Origin: TCS-49 sp964442515
GTDB taxonomy: Bacteria; Campylobacterota; Campylobacteria; Campylobacterales; Sulfurovaceae
NCBI GenBank assembly: GCA_964442515.1
Contig: CAYUAC010000027.1
Span: 1-19,345 of the forward strand
Direction of reading: 5' to 3'
DNA: 19,345 nucleotides
The notes under the pieces were generated by a model, which ran no database searches, had not been told where the DNA came from, and saw only the letters and a list, made by a program, of their open reading frames with translations. The position numbers were made by a program, and so were the translations under genes. Within the stretch, counting starts at the first letter, position 1. Every line of letters begins with the position of its first letter. Positions 6,480 to 14,786 of this stretch are shown here, piece by piece.

Positions 6480-7643
6480 ATGCATATCAGCCAAAAGGCT
6501 AAAGCTATACAACAATCACCCATCAGATCGATGTCGATTCTGTGCAGGCAAAAAGGGGGCATCAACATGGCCCAGGGCTTGTGCGACCTGGACGTGCCTA
6601 CCCCCGTACTGCAAGGTGCCAAAGAGGGACTGCAAAACGGAGCCAACAGTTACACCGCCGCGCAGGGAACGCGGGGCTTGCGCGAAGCGATTGCTAACAA
6701 GCAAAACAGCTTTTATGACCAAAACATTGACGGTGACAACGTACTTGTCAGCATCGGGGCCACCGGCGCGTTTTACTCCACCGCCCAGACCCTGCTGGAC
6801 CCCGGCGATGAAGTGATCGTTTTTGAACCCTATTACGGTTATCACGTCGCCACGCTCAAAGCCTTAGGCTGCAAAATCAGATACGTCCAGACCAACCCGC
6901 CGCAATACACTATAGATTTTGATGCGCTGGAAAGTGAAATCACGGACAAAACCAAAGCAGTCCTGATCTGCAATCCTTCCAACCCAAGCGGCAAGGTGTA
7001 TACAAAAGAGGAATTGCGCACACTGGGCAAGCTGGCCCAAAGCCGTGATCTGGTCGTTTTCAGCGATGAAATGTATGAACACTTTGTCTATGATGACGCG
7101 GTTTTTACCTCCGCACTGAGTATCGACTCACTCAAAGACCGCTGTGTGGTGGTATCGGGGTTTTCCAAGATTTATTCTATCACCGGGTGGCGCCTGGGAT
7201 ATGCGATCAGTACACAAGAGGTGATTGAAAAAGCCGCGGCGCTTAATGACCTGGTTTATGTCTGTCCGCCCGCACCGCTGCAGGAAGGAGTCAAAAAAGG
7301 ACTGCAAGAGTTGCCAAAAGAGTACTACACGCAGGTGGCAAAGGACCATGAGCACAAAAGAGACCTGTTTATAGGCGCGTTAAATGAAGCCGGACTCAAA
7401 GCCGATTTTGTCAAAGGTGCGTACTACGTACTGACTGACATCTCTTCCCTGCCCGGAGAGGATGAAGACCAGAAGGTGCTGTACCTGCTGGAACATGCCG
7501 GTATCGCCGCGGTGCCCGGACGGGCGTTTTACCACAAACCGCCAGCCAATCCTACAGCACGGTTTTGTTTTTCAAAACAGCATGGGGAGTTAGAAAGCGC
7601 GATCAAGGGGTTGCAAAAGCAACTTCATAACTTGAGTATGTAA
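6480..7643 (+). CDS. Pyridoxal-phosphate-dependent aminotransferase, class I/II
   Basis: This 387-residue protein has the fold-type I aminotransferase pattern. SIGATGAFYSTAQTLLDPGDEV (about 91-112) holds the cofactor phosphate-binding loop. Y118/Y119 (EPYYGY), N168 in NPSNPSG, D196 in SDEMYEHFVYD, the Schiff-base lysine K230 in SGFSKIYSITGWRLGY with R238, and substrate-carboxylate R361 in ARFCFSK are all present. It should transfer an amino group between an amino acid and a 2-oxo acid in the cytoplasm. It most resembles the aspartate, aromatic, methionine and kynurenine aminotransferase group, but the substrate cannot be read from the sequence. The start ATG at 6480 follows AAGGAG by 6 nt. 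The gene appears to be a single transcription unit with its own strong promoter, and the next gene downstream differs in base composition. Confidence 0.93.
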   Translation: MHISQKAKAIQQSPIRSMSILCRQKGGINMAQGLCDLDVPTPVLQGAKEGLQNGANSYTAAQGTRGLREAIANKQNSFYDQNIDGDNVLVSIGATGAFYSTAQTLLDPGDEVIVFEPYYGYHVATLKALGCKIRYVQTNPPQYTIDFDALESEITDKTKAVLICNPSNPSGKVYTKEELRTLGKLAQSRDLVVFSDEMYEHFVYDDAVFTSALSIDSLKDRCVVVSGFSKIYSITGWRLGYAISTQEVIEKAAALNDLVYVCPPAPLQEGVKKGLQELPKEYYTQVAKDHEHKRDLFIGALNEAGLKADFVKGAYYVLTDISSLPGEDEDQKVLYLLEHAGIAAVPGRAFYHKPPANPTARFCFSKQHGELESAIKGLQKQLHNLSM

Positions 7644-7666
7644 GTTTCATAATTACTCTTTTTTAG

Positions 7667-7686
7667 TATAATTGATGCTAAAGGAG
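7667..7686 (+). promoter_or_regulatory. -10 and ribosome-binding site of the Uma2 gene
   Basis: A consensus TATAAT (7667-7672) is followed 8 nt later by AAGGAG (7681-7686), which sits 6 nt before ATG 7693. The -35 region is weak (TTTCA near 7645). This supports independent transcription and decides the start at 7693 over the upstream TTG/ATG at 7672/7675, which would lie within the -10 itself. Confidence 0.5.
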
Positions 7687-7692
7687 TTACAG

Positions 7693-8238
7693 ATGGGTGC
7701 TTTAAGCTTAGAAGACTTACCCAGATATACATATGATGAGTATATCCAGTGGGAAGATAGATGGGAACTTATAAACGGAGTACCATATGCGATGTCTCCT
7801 GCGCCTTTGATACAGCACCAAAATATTAGCAACAACATAGCCTGGGAATTAAAAAATCAGTTCAAAGACTGTAAGAGATGCAAAGTTTTGCTACCGGTAG
7901 ATTGGAAAATTTCTCAAGAAACAGTCGTTCAACCAGATAACAGCGTTATTTGTCATGAACCTAACAATGAAGCTTATATTACAAAAGCTCCTAAAATAAT
8001 CTTTGAGGTGCTATCAAAAGCAACAGCAAGAAAAGATATGGGATTAAAATACAACCTCTACGAACAAGAGGGTGTTAGCTACTACGTCATAATAAATCCT
8101 GAAGACAGTGTCGCAAAAGTTTATGCATTAAAAGAGGGAAGATACATAAAACAATGCGATGCTACAGATGATGTGGTAGAGTTTTTTGTCAAAGAGTGTG
8201 AAAGAAAAATACTATTTGACTTTAGCAAGATCTGGTAA
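7693..8238 (+). CDS. Uma2-family (DUF820) putative endonuclease
   Basis: This 181-residue protein matches the Uma2 family, which has a PD-(D/E)XK nuclease fold. It shows WELINGVPYAMSPAP with E25 near the N-terminus, D82 in VQPDNSV, E105 in IIFEVLSKAT, then D115 and K119 in KDMGLKYNLYEQEGV and YYVIINPE. The catalytic residues appear intact. Family members are abundant in cyanobacteria and scattered elsewhere; their role is mostly unknown and many sit alone in accessory DNA. Codon use here is visibly more AT-rich than in the aminotransferase upstream or lspA/glmM downstream, which suggests acquisition. No partner gene (antitoxin, methylase or transposase) lies beside it. Confidence 0.85.
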   Translation: MGALSLEDLPRYTYDEYIQWEDRWELINGVPYAMSPAPLIQHQNISNNIAWELKNQFKDCKRCKVLLPVDWKISQETVVQPDNSVICHEPNNEAYITKAPKIIFEVLSKATARKDMGLKYNLYEQEGVSYYVIINPEDSVAKVYALKEGRYIKQCDATDDVVEFFVKECERKILFDFSKIW

Positions 8239-8256
8239 GGGTATTACGCTTACCAG
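8232..8256 (+). terminator. Hairpin between the convergent Uma2 and lspA genes
   Basis: A perfect 8-bp inverted repeat (CTGGTAAG at 8232-8239, CTTACCAG at 8249-8256) with a 9-nt loop overlaps the Uma2 stop codon and lies just past the lspA stop at 8262. There is no clear U tract, so it may be a weak bidirectional terminator or a 3'-end stabilising structure. Confidence 0.45.
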
Positions 8257-8261
8257 AAACC

Positions 8262-8890
8262 CTAGTCTGTAATGGCCCCTTTGGAGGGCAAAAGCAGCTT
8301 GATAAGCAGTATCGCAACCCCCACGTTAATCATCACATCAGCCAAATTAAAAATCGCAANNNNNNNNNNNNNNNNNNNNNNNNNNNNNNNNNNNNNNNNN
8401 NNNNNNNNNNNNNNNNNNNNNNNNNNNNNNNNNNNNNNNNNNNNNNNNNNNNNNNNNNNAGCAGTATCGCAACCCCCACGTTAATCATCACATCAGCCAA
8501 ATTAAAAATCGCAAACTCAAAGCCGCAGTGCCAGTAGATATAATCCACCACGCCGCCGTGGATAAAACGGTCATAAATATTGCCCATGCCTCCGGCCATG
8601 ATCAAAGCCACCGCAAGGGGATAGTGCTGCAAATACCGCTCATACACGACATAAGCCAAGATAAGCCCAAGCAGCCCCAGCTGAATCCACTTGAGATGAT
8701 CGCCTAAAAACGCAAACATCGAAAACGCCACGCCCTCATTGAGTGCAAAAACCAGCGAAGCGCATTCGCCTTTGAAAGAAAACCCCTCTAAAACGATATT
8801 TTTCAGCCAGCGATCCAGCAGCAAAAACGCTGTCAAAGACGCGAGAAAAAAGCCGTAAAGTTTAGCCCAGCTTGGATTGAAAAAACGCAA
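8262..8890 (-). CDS. lspA: Lipoprotein signal peptidase (signal peptidase II), interrupted by an artificial N gap
   Basis: This inner-membrane aspartyl protease cleaves prolipoproteins after lipid attachment. Four hydrophobic helices are visible. The family motifs are present: N51 in ALNEGVAFSMF, the catalytic D107 in NIYDRFIHGGVVDYI, and the catalytic D133 in FNLADVMINVG. The frame contains 100 Ns and a 55-bp duplicated flank. Removing both (155 bp) leaves exactly 158 codons, a 157-residue protein of normal family length ending SKGAITD, so the gene is almost certainly intact. The start is TTG at 8890 with GGAG 7 nt upstream; no ATG or GTG is available in frame nearby. It overlaps the 3' end of glmM by 29 bp and is probably cotranscribed and translationally coupled with it, a pairing also found in Helicobacter. 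Confidence 0.92.
8305..8514. repeat. 55-bp duplicated contig ends flanking a 100-N gap
   Basis: The 55 bases at 8305-8359 are repeated exactly at 8460-8514 with 100 Ns between them. This is the signature of two contigs that overlap by a fixed k-mer length but were scaffolded with a default gap. Collapsing the duplication restores lspA in frame. Confidence 0.9.
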
Positions 8891-10202
8891 CGCACCGCTC
8901 CATCTGCTTTTCTACCGCTTTGGTGTCTCTGCCCTCAATGAGGATGCGCATCTTGTTTTCGGTTCCGCTGTAGCGCACCAGCGGGCGAAGCCCTTTTGCC
9001 CTGATATCCTCAAGGAGTTCATCAGCGCCTTTGATATCTCCCAACTCGGGTTTTTCACTGACGGGCAGATTGACCAGCTTGTTTGGATAAATAGAAAACA
9101 GTCCAAACGCTTCGCTGCACTTTTTGCCCGTTTTGACCATATACGCAAGCACCTGCAGCGCACTGACCAGACCGTCGCCGGTTTTGGCAAAATCGCTGAA
9201 GATGATATGGCCGCTTTGTTCGCCGCCGAAGTTGTATCCGTTTTTTTTCATCACTTCAAGGACGTTTTTATCCCCGACCTGCGCCCGATCCAGTGTTAAA
9301 CCCTGTGTATGCAAAAAATCCTCCAGCGCCTGGTTGCTCATCACCGTGGTTACAACTCCCCCGTTTTTCAGCAGTTTCTGGTCTTTGAGATACTTTGCCA
9401 ATACCCCGATCACCACATCTCCCTCAATCTGCCGTCCTGCTTCATCACACAGTACCAGCCTGTCGGCATCGCCATCAAGTGCCAGCCCCACATCGGCCCT
9501 GTACTGGCGTACGGCTTTGGCCATGGCCTGGGGATGCATCGCCCCGCAGTTTTCATTGATATTAAACCCATCAGGCTCGTCCCCGATGACAAAGACTTCG
9601 GCCCCAAGCTCTTTGAGCACCGTCGGCGCGGTTTTATACGCCGCGCCGTTGGCGGTATCAACCACCACGCGAAGCCCGTTTAACGTCAACTCTTTTGGAA
9701 ACGAGTTCTTGATATGCACGATATATCGGCCGATTACGTCGTCAATACGCTTAGAAGAGCCGATATCGCCGTTTGTCATCTGGGCCTGTTCTATGCGGGT
9801 ATGGTCATAAAAGATCGATTCGATACTGCGCTCGGCGCTTTCTTGCAGTTTGTCGCCGTTGGCGTCAAAGAATTTCACCCCGTTATCACCGTAGGGGTTG
9901 TGGCTGGCACTGATCATGATACCGCAGTCACAGCGCATATCCTGGGTTAAAAACGCAACTGCGGGCGTGGGCATGGGCCCGATCTGGACCACGTTGTATC
10001 CCACCGCCGTCAAACCGCTGACGATGGCGTTTTCGATCATGTAGCCGCTTCTTCTGGTATCTTTGCCTACCAGAATCTTTTTGGTTTTGGCGTGGGCTTT
10101 AAAGTGAATACCCGCTGCCATGGCAAGCTGCATCGCCAGCTGAGCGGTGAGCTTTTGGCCCGCTTTTCCTCTGACCCCGTCCGTTCCGAATAATCGCTGC
10201 AT
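8862..10202 (-). CDS. glmM: Phosphoglucosamine mutase
   Basis: GlmM converts glucosamine-6-phosphate to glucosamine-1-phosphate on the cytoplasmic route to UDP-GlcNAc, and so to peptidoglycan and LPS. The 446-residue protein is of normal length. It starts MQRLFGTDGVRG, has the phosphoserine loop GIMISASHNPYGDNG with S100 as the phosphorylated residue, the metal-binding loop ALDGDADRL (about 241-249), the sugar-binding loop FGGEQSGH (about 325) and the phosphate-binding RYSGTENKMRI near the C-terminus. ATG 10202 has AAGG 6-7 nt upstream. It is followed by lspA in an overlapping pair and lies divergent to rpsT. Confidence 0.97.
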   Translation of the reverse strand: MQRLFGTDGVRGKAGQKLTAQLAMQLAMAAGIHFKAHAKTKKILVGKDTRRSGYMIENAIVSGLTAVGYNVVQIGPMPTPAVAFLTQDMRCDCGIMISASHNPYGDNGVKFFDANGDKLQESAERSIESIFYDHTRIEQAQMTNGDIGSSKRIDDVIGRYIVHIKNSFPKELTLNGLRVVVDTANGAAYKTAPTVLKELGAEVFVIGDEPDGFNINENCGAMHPQAMAKAVRQYRADVGLALDGDADRLVLCDEAGRQIEGDVVIGVLAKYLKDQKLLKNGGVVTTVMSNQALEDFLHTQGLTLDRAQVGDKNVLEVMKKNGYNFGGEQSGHIIFSDFAKTGDGLVSALQVLAYMVKTGKKCSEAFGLFSIYPNKLVNLPVSEKPELGDIKGADELLEDIRAKGLRPLVRYSGTENKMRILIEGRDTKAVEKQMERCVAFFQSKLG

Positions 10203-10286
10203 TTTTAACCTTTTTTGTTACTGAATTACCTAGTTACGAATTCTGTTTTATCTATTTTTAAATATTTTAAGATATTATTTCATAAT

Positions 10287-10310
10287 TATAATAAAAAATA
10301 GCAAAAAGGA
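10287..10310 (+). promoter_or_regulatory. rpsT promoter -10 and ribosome-binding site
   Basis: TATAAT at 10287-10292 is preceded by about 40 bp of phased T/A runs rather than a -35 hexamer, the pattern reported for sigma-70 promoters in Campylobacter and Helicobacter. AAGGA at 10306-10310 lies 6 nt before ATG 10317. The 114-bp divergent spacer from glmM (10203-10316) otherwise shows only a loose direct repeat of GTTAC-GAATT type near 10218 and 10233. Confidence 0.55.
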
Positions 10311-10316
10311 AAAGAG

Positions 10317-10583
10317 ATGGCACATCACCAGTCAACGATCAAACGAATCAGACAGACAAAAGTACGAACCGAGCGAAACAGATTCTACAGAACCAGAATC
10401 ACCAACATCACAAGAGCGGTCAAAGAAGCCGTAGAAGCAGGCGACAAAGCAAAAGCCAAAGAAGCGCTGCAAACAGCTGATAAAGAGTTCCAAAAATTTG
10501 TCGGCAAAAAAATCATCAAGAAAAACACCGCGGCAAGAAAAGTCAGCCGTCTCGCCAAACTTGTCAACTCTTTAAACGATTAA
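10317..10583 (+). CDS. rpsT: 30S ribosomal protein S20
   Basis: This 88-residue, lysine- and arginine-rich, all-helical protein binds 16S rRNA early in 30S assembly. It has the family pattern: MAHHQSTIKRIRQTKVRTERNR at the N-terminus, a middle KAKEALQTADKEFQKFVGKKI, and a C-terminal KNTAARKVSRLAKLVN. Start and length are normal. It is followed by prfA on the same strand, an arrangement I recall from Helicobacter and Campylobacter, with a strong hairpin between them. Confidence 0.97.
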   Translation: MAHHQSTIKRIRQTKVRTERNRFYRTRITNITRAVKEAVEAGDKAKAKEALQTADKEFQKFVGKKIIKKNTAARKVSRLAKLVNSLND

Positions 10584-10606
10584 TTCACCCCACCTCTGAA
10601 CAACCG

Positions 10607-10631
10607 GTTCATAAGCAAAACGCTTATGAAC
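10607..10631 (+). other. 10-bp hairpin between rpsT and prfA
   Basis: A perfect inverted repeat, GTTCATAAGC (10607-10616) and GCTTATGAAC (10622-10631), with a 5-nt loop AAAAC, is followed by TTCTCTT. It could partly terminate transcription after rpsT, stabilise the rpsT mRNA end or serve as a processing site. It ends 15 nt before the prfA ribosome-binding site AAGGAG at 10646-10651. Confidence 0.55.
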
Positions 10632-10662
10632 TTCTCTTGGATTTCAAGGAGCCATAAATACC

Positions 10663-11727
10663 ATGAAAGAAAAACTGCAACCCTTTATCGACCGTCATCA
10701 CGAACTCAATGATATGCTCAGCGCACCCGAGGTAATGAATGATGTTAAAAAAATCACCGCGCTTTCCAAAGAACAGGCCGACCTGAAACCGCTCTATGAA
10801 AAAGCAAAAGAGTATATCGATATCGTAGACAGCATCGCCGAAAACAAAGAACTGCTCGAAGATGACGAACTCGGCGAACTGGCCAAGGAAGAGATCAGGG
10901 AACTTGAACCCAAAATCAAGACACTGGAAGAGCAGATCAAGATATTGATGCTGCCAAAAGATCCCAATGACGATAAGAATATTTACCTTGAACTTCGAGC
11001 CGGCACCGGCGGGGACGAATCGGCATTGTTTGTGCAAGATTTGTTCAAAGCCTACCTGCGCTACGCCGAAAAAAGAGGCTATAAAGCCGAAATCGTCAGT
11101 TCCAGCGACAGCAACGCCGGCGGCTACAAAGAGATGATTTTACTCATCAAGGGTGAGGGAGCGTATTCCAGGCTTAAATACGAAGGCGGTACCCACCGGG
11201 TTCAAAGGGTTCCCGAAACAGAATCGCAGGGGCGCGTGCACACTTCGGCCGTGACCGTGGCGGTGATGCCCGAAGTCGATGACGTGGAAGTCAATATCAA
11301 CCCCGGCGACATCAAGATGGACGTTTTCCGCGCCAGCGGCTGCGGGGGACAGTCTGTGAACACCACCGACAGCGCCGTACGCCTGACCCACGTTCCCACA
11401 GGTGTGGTCGTAGCTATTCAGGATGAAAAATCCCAGCACAAAAACCGCGATAAAGCGATGAAGGTATTAAAAGCGCGCATTTACGAAAAACAGATGCAGC
11501 AACAGCTGGATGAAAACGCCGCAGCCAGAAAATCGCAGGTGGGCAGCGGGGATAGAAGCGGCCGGATCAGAACGTACAACTACCCCCAAAACAGAGTTAC
11601 CGACCACCGTATCAACCTCACGCTGTACCGCCTGAACGAAGTGATGGATGACGGACAGCTGGACCTGCTGGTCGATCCGCTCATTGCCGATGCCAGAACC
11701 AAAGCGATGCAGGAAGCGGGCCTTTAA
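10663..11727 (+). CDS. prfA: Peptide chain release factor 1
   Basis: RF1 reads UAA and UAG in the ribosomal A site and triggers release of the peptide. At 354 residues it has normal length. The N-terminal helical domain is followed by LRAGTGGDESALFVQDLF (about 111-128), the stop-codon recognition motif PxT as PET at 184-186 (RVPETESQGR), and the catalytic GGQ at 228-230 (SGCGGQSVNTTDSAVR). No frameshift is present, as expected since RF2, not RF1, is the factor with a programmed frameshift. AAGGAG lies 11 nt before the ATG, a little farther than usual. An AT-only inverted repeat follows the stop. Confidence 0.97.
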   Translation: MKEKLQPFIDRHHELNDMLSAPEVMNDVKKITALSKEQADLKPLYEKAKEYIDIVDSIAENKELLEDDELGELAKEEIRELEPKIKTLEEQIKILMLPKDPNDDKNIYLELRAGTGGDESALFVQDLFKAYLRYAEKRGYKAEIVSSSDSNAGGYKEMILLIKGEGAYSRLKYEGGTHRVQRVPETESQGRVHTSAVTVAVMPEVDDVEVNINPGDIKMDVFRASGCGGQSVNTTDSAVRLTHVPTGVVVAIQDEKSQHKNRDKAMKVLKARIYEKQMQQQLDENAAARKSQVGSGDRSGRIRTYNYPQNRVTDHRINLTLYRLNEVMDDGQLDLLVDPLIADARTKAMQEAGL

Positions 11728-11743
11728 AGAGAGCTGTCTTAAG

Positions 11744-11765
11744 AATAAAAACTACTATTTTTATT
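11744..11765 (+). terminator. AT-rich inverted repeat after prfA
   Basis: AATAAAAA (11744-11751) and TTTTTATT (11758-11765) form a perfect 8-bp stem with a 6-nt loop, 17 nt after the prfA stop. The stem has no G or C, so termination is uncertain. Confidence 0.3.
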
Positions 11766-11832
11766 TGGATGCGTATTTCAACTTGATTGGATAAAATCCA
11801 CACACAAAATACGCGGGGCGGGTTGGATACTG

Positions 11833-14334
11833 ATGAAAAGTTTTAATTACTATTACACGAGTAAAGCACACCTTTATGACTATCTGGAGAAAAACCATGC
11901 CAGATTTCAGGGCAGCGTGCTGATTCAGGTTTTCACAGGCATCTGTGACAAACTCTCTATCAATCAGCTGCTCAGCCACCTGACATTTTTTCTTCCCCAC
12001 GCCCATATCATAGGCGCCACAAGCGGAGGAGAGATCGAGGGGGCCAGCGTCAGCGACGGGCAGACGCTGCTTTGTTTCACCGTCTTTGAAGATACCGTAC
12101 TGCAAACCCATGAAGCTTCGGGCGATTTTCATACCGATACCATCGCCAAAAATATTACCAAAACCGTCCCTTCCCAAAATCTGCAGTCACTTATCACCTT
12201 TACCACCGGCCGCGGCGTGGACAGTGCGGCTTTTTTGGAGCATTTAAGCGCGCTTGACACCACCGTCAGCGGGGGTGTGGCCGTGGGAGATGAGGATTTT
12301 AAAAACGCTTACGTTTTTACGCACAACAGGGTCATCGCAAACGGAGCGGTAGCTGTTTCGTTGCACTCCAAATCTCTGCATGTCAATATCGCAAGCAGTT
12401 TCGGGTGGGAAGCAATGGGCAAACCCCTCTGTGTCACCAAGACAAGCGGCAAGGTCGTACATACGATCGATAATATCCCCGTCAAAACCCTGTATCAAAA
12501 CTATTTCGGTGAAGATATCGTCAATCTGCTGCCAAAAACGGGCATCGAATTTCCCCTGATCGTATACAGACAGGGCACCCCCGTTGCCCGCTTTGTAACC
12601 GATGTCAAAAAGGGCGGTTTCGTTTTCAGCGGCCCGATTGAGGAGGGGGAAGAAGTGTTTTTCGGCTTTGCCAACGTCGAAAAGATACTGGAGTGCAAGG
12701 ACAAACTGGCCAAGGATATCGCTTCCTGCCCCGCTGAAAGCATCTTTGTCTACTCCTGCGTCGCCAGACGGCTGCTGCTTGGCAAAATGGCCCAGCTTGA
12801 AATCGAACCGCTGAATTCTATCGCTACCGTTTCTGGCTTTTTTACCTTCTCGGAGTTTTTAAAACCAAAAAGCAAAGGCGCGGTGCTGCTTAATCACACC
12901 ATGACTGTTGTTTCCATGAGTGAAAGCAGCCGTGTGCATAAAAATTTCACACCAAAAAACTGCGCGGTAAAAACCCAAAACGACCGGACCATCAAAGCCT
13001 TAAGCACCTTTATCAGCAAAACGTCCCGACAACTCAATCTGCTCAACCGGGATCTGCAAAAAAGCGTGGATGAAAAGACGTCACAGCTTCGAAAAAGCAA
13101 TAAAAATCTGCTCAAAAAAGTCTATTTTGACGAACTCACCGGCCTTGGCAACCGCGATCTGCTCTTAAAAAAACTGCAAAACAAACACAACGACTATACC
13201 CTGATCCTGCTGGATGTGAACAATTTCAAAGATATCAACGATCTTTACGGCGTCAAAAGCGGCGATCAGGTTTTAAAAGATTTGACATCGATTTTGACGG
13301 ATCTGACCCGGCAGGAAGGACTGGAATGCTACCGCGTCAGCGGGGACGAGTTTGCCATCATCAGCAAAAAACACGCAGAGGCTGCGCCCTGTATCTCTCT
13401 GATCAAGCGGCTGGATGAAAACATCAAGGGGCATATGTTTTCCATAAACGTTCAAAACCATATGGTCGATATCTATATCAGCGTAGCTATGGGACTGGCC
13501 CATAAAACGGGCGCGCTCATCGAACACTCCAACCTCGCTTTGGCCCAGGCCAAAAAAGAGGGTGTAGTCTATCGGCAGTACCTTGACAGTCTGAATCTGG
13601 AAAAAAACATCCAAAACAACATCTATTGGAACAATTCGCTTCGCGTGGCTATAAGCCAGGACAGAATCGTCCCCTATTTCCAGCCCATCTTCACAAACGG
13701 CGCACCCACCAAATACGAAGCCCTGATGCGCATGATCGATGAAGAGGGCAAACCGGTCTCACCTTTTTTCTTTTTGGATATTGCCAAAAAAAGCGGCGAC
13801 TACGGCAAACTGACCCGTATTATGATTGAAAAAACCTGCAAAATATTTGCCGGCAGGAGCGAAGAGTTTTCCATCAACCTCAGTTATGAAGATATGGTCG
13901 ATGAGGAGATGTGTGCTTTTATCGAAGAAAGCGCGGACAGATACGAAGTATCCGGGCGTATGATATTAGAAATCGTTGAGAGCGAATATATCAAAAACTT
14001 TGAAAAGGTCAACGCCTTTTTATCCAAGATGCGTCAAAAAGGCACGCGTATTGCTATCGATGATTTTGGCAGCGGGTATGCCAACTTTTCATATCTGCTG
14101 GAGATCAAGCCAAACTATATCAAGATTGACGGATCGATCATGAAAAATATCGACCATGATCCGGATTCGCTGATGATTGCCGAAACGATCACGATGTTTT
14201 CCAAAAAGCTGGGGGCAAAAACAGTGGGCGAATTCATCCACTCACAGGCGGTACTGGAAAAAGCGATCGATCTTGGAGTAGACAGTTTTCAAGGCTTTTT
14301 GCTGGGCAAACCAAAACCGCTGGAGGGGCTTTAA
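11833..14334 (+). CDS. FIST-domain cyclic-di-GMP signalling protein with GGDEF and EAL domains
   Basis: This 833-residue cytoplasmic protein has no obvious membrane helices. Residues about 25-365 form the FIST_N and FIST_C sensory module (IIGATSGGEIEG at 59-70, SGGVAVGDEDF at 146-156, SCVARRLLLG at 308-317), a family thought to bind small ligands, perhaps amino acids. A coiled coil (about 385-428) leads to the GGDEF domain with signature SGDEF at 503-507, where the first glycine is replaced by serine; no RxxD inhibitory site is seen at the usual distance. The EAL domain (about 605-833) keeps the catalytic residues: E629 in EAL, N682, E713, D743-D744 in IDDFGSGYANF, K764, E800 and Q820. Phosphodiesterase activity is therefore likely; cyclase activity is possible but uncertain. 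The ATG at 11833 has only a weak ribosome-binding site; a -10-like TAAAAT is at 11792-11797. Its last 4 bp overlap the convergent TM2 gene. Confidence 0.93.
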   Translation: MKSFNYYYTSKAHLYDYLEKNHARFQGSVLIQVFTGICDKLSINQLLSHLTFFLPHAHIIGATSGGEIEGASVSDGQTLLCFTVFEDTVLQTHEASGDFHTDTIAKNITKTVPSQNLQSLITFTTGRGVDSAAFLEHLSALDTTVSGGVAVGDEDFKNAYVFTHNRVIANGAVAVSLHSKSLHVNIASSFGWEAMGKPLCVTKTSGKVVHTIDNIPVKTLYQNYFGEDIVNLLPKTGIEFPLIVYRQGTPVARFVTDVKKGGFVFSGPIEEGEEVFFGFANVEKILECKDKLAKDIASCPAESIFVYSCVARRLLLGKMAQLEIEPLNSIATVSGFFTFSEFLKPKSKGAVLLNHTMTVVSMSESSRVHKNFTPKNCAVKTQNDRTIKALSTFISKTSRQLNLLNRDLQKSVDEKTSQLRKSNKNLLKKVYFDELTGLGNRDLLLKKLQNKHNDYTLILLDVNNFKDINDLYGVKSGDQVLKDLTSILTDLTRQEGLECYRVSGDEFAIISKKHAEAAPCISLIKRLDENIKGHMFSINVQNHMVDIYISVAMGLAHKTGALIEHSNLALAQAKKEGVVYRQYLDSLNLEKNIQNNIYWNNSLRVAISQDRIVPYFQPIFTNGAPTKYEALMRMIDEEGKPVSPFFFLDIAKKSGDYGKLTRIMIEKTCKIFAGRSEEFSINLSYEDMVDEEMCAFIEESADRYEVSGRMILEIVESEYIKNFEKVNAFLSKMRQKGTRIAIDDFGSGYANFSYLLEIKPNYIKIDGSIMKNIDHDPDSLMIAETITMFSKKLGAKTVGEFIHSQAVLEKAIDLGVDSFQGFLLGKPKPLEGL

Positions 14335-14786
14335 AACCAGCAGCGCTTATCGTGTTCGTATATAAGCGCAAAACCGTCGTTGGTTTTCATCAGGTAGATA
14401 AAGCCCTCGATAATCCCCATACACGCCATCAAAATAGTAGGCACCGCGTAAAAGAATATACCCGAGACTGAAATCATCAGCATCAAAATACCGGCCAGAG
14501 GACACCCTATATAAAACTTGTGCGCCCCCAGTGTTCCAAACAACACGGCTAAAATACCGGCGTTTTCTTTGCTTTTTGATTTTGCGACGGGACCGGCGCC
14601 TTCAGGTTTTTCATGCAAACCGTAAATCTCTTTGGCTTCATTCCCCTCGGCTTCAAAGGTCACGTCCATACCCCGTTCTAACTCTTTGGACCCATGCCAC
14701 AACCCTTTGCGAAAGATGTAGCGTTTACCGTCATCCCCGGTAATAACACCGGTTTGTCCCTCAACTGCCTTTACGATTCCATGCAC
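14331..14786 (-). CDS. TM2-domain membrane protein with an OB/cold-shock-like N-terminus
   Basis: This is a 151-residue protein. Residues 1-57 read GIVKAVEGQTGVITGDDG, then YIFRKGLW and VTFEAEGNEAKEIYGL, resembling a small OB-fold of cold-shock type. Residues about 74-140 are a TM2 domain: AVLFGTLGAHKFYIGCPLAGIL and a second hydrophobic segment FFYAVPTILMACMGIIEGFIYL, with the characteristic GAHKFYIG turn. The start is GTG at 14786, chosen because AAGGAG (14793-14798) is 6 nt upstream. The precise role of TM2 proteins in bacteria is unknown. It is convergent with the FIST-GGDEF-EAL gene, overlapping by 4 bp. Confidence 0.8.
   Translation of the reverse strand: MHGIVKAVEGQTGVITGDDGKRYIFRKGLWHGSKELERGMDVTFEAEGNEAKEIYGLHEKPEGAGPVAKSKSKENAGILAVLFGTLGAHKFYIGCPLAGILMLMISVSGIFFYAVPTILMACMGIIEGFIYLMKTNDGFALIYEHDKRCWF

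Noticed and set aside
11212..11220. PET instead of PAT in the release-factor recognition motif as an altered stop-codon specificity
   Set aside because: The motif is PxT in RF1, and glutamate at the middle position occurs in ordinary RF1 of other bacteria; the GGQ and flanking sequence are normal.
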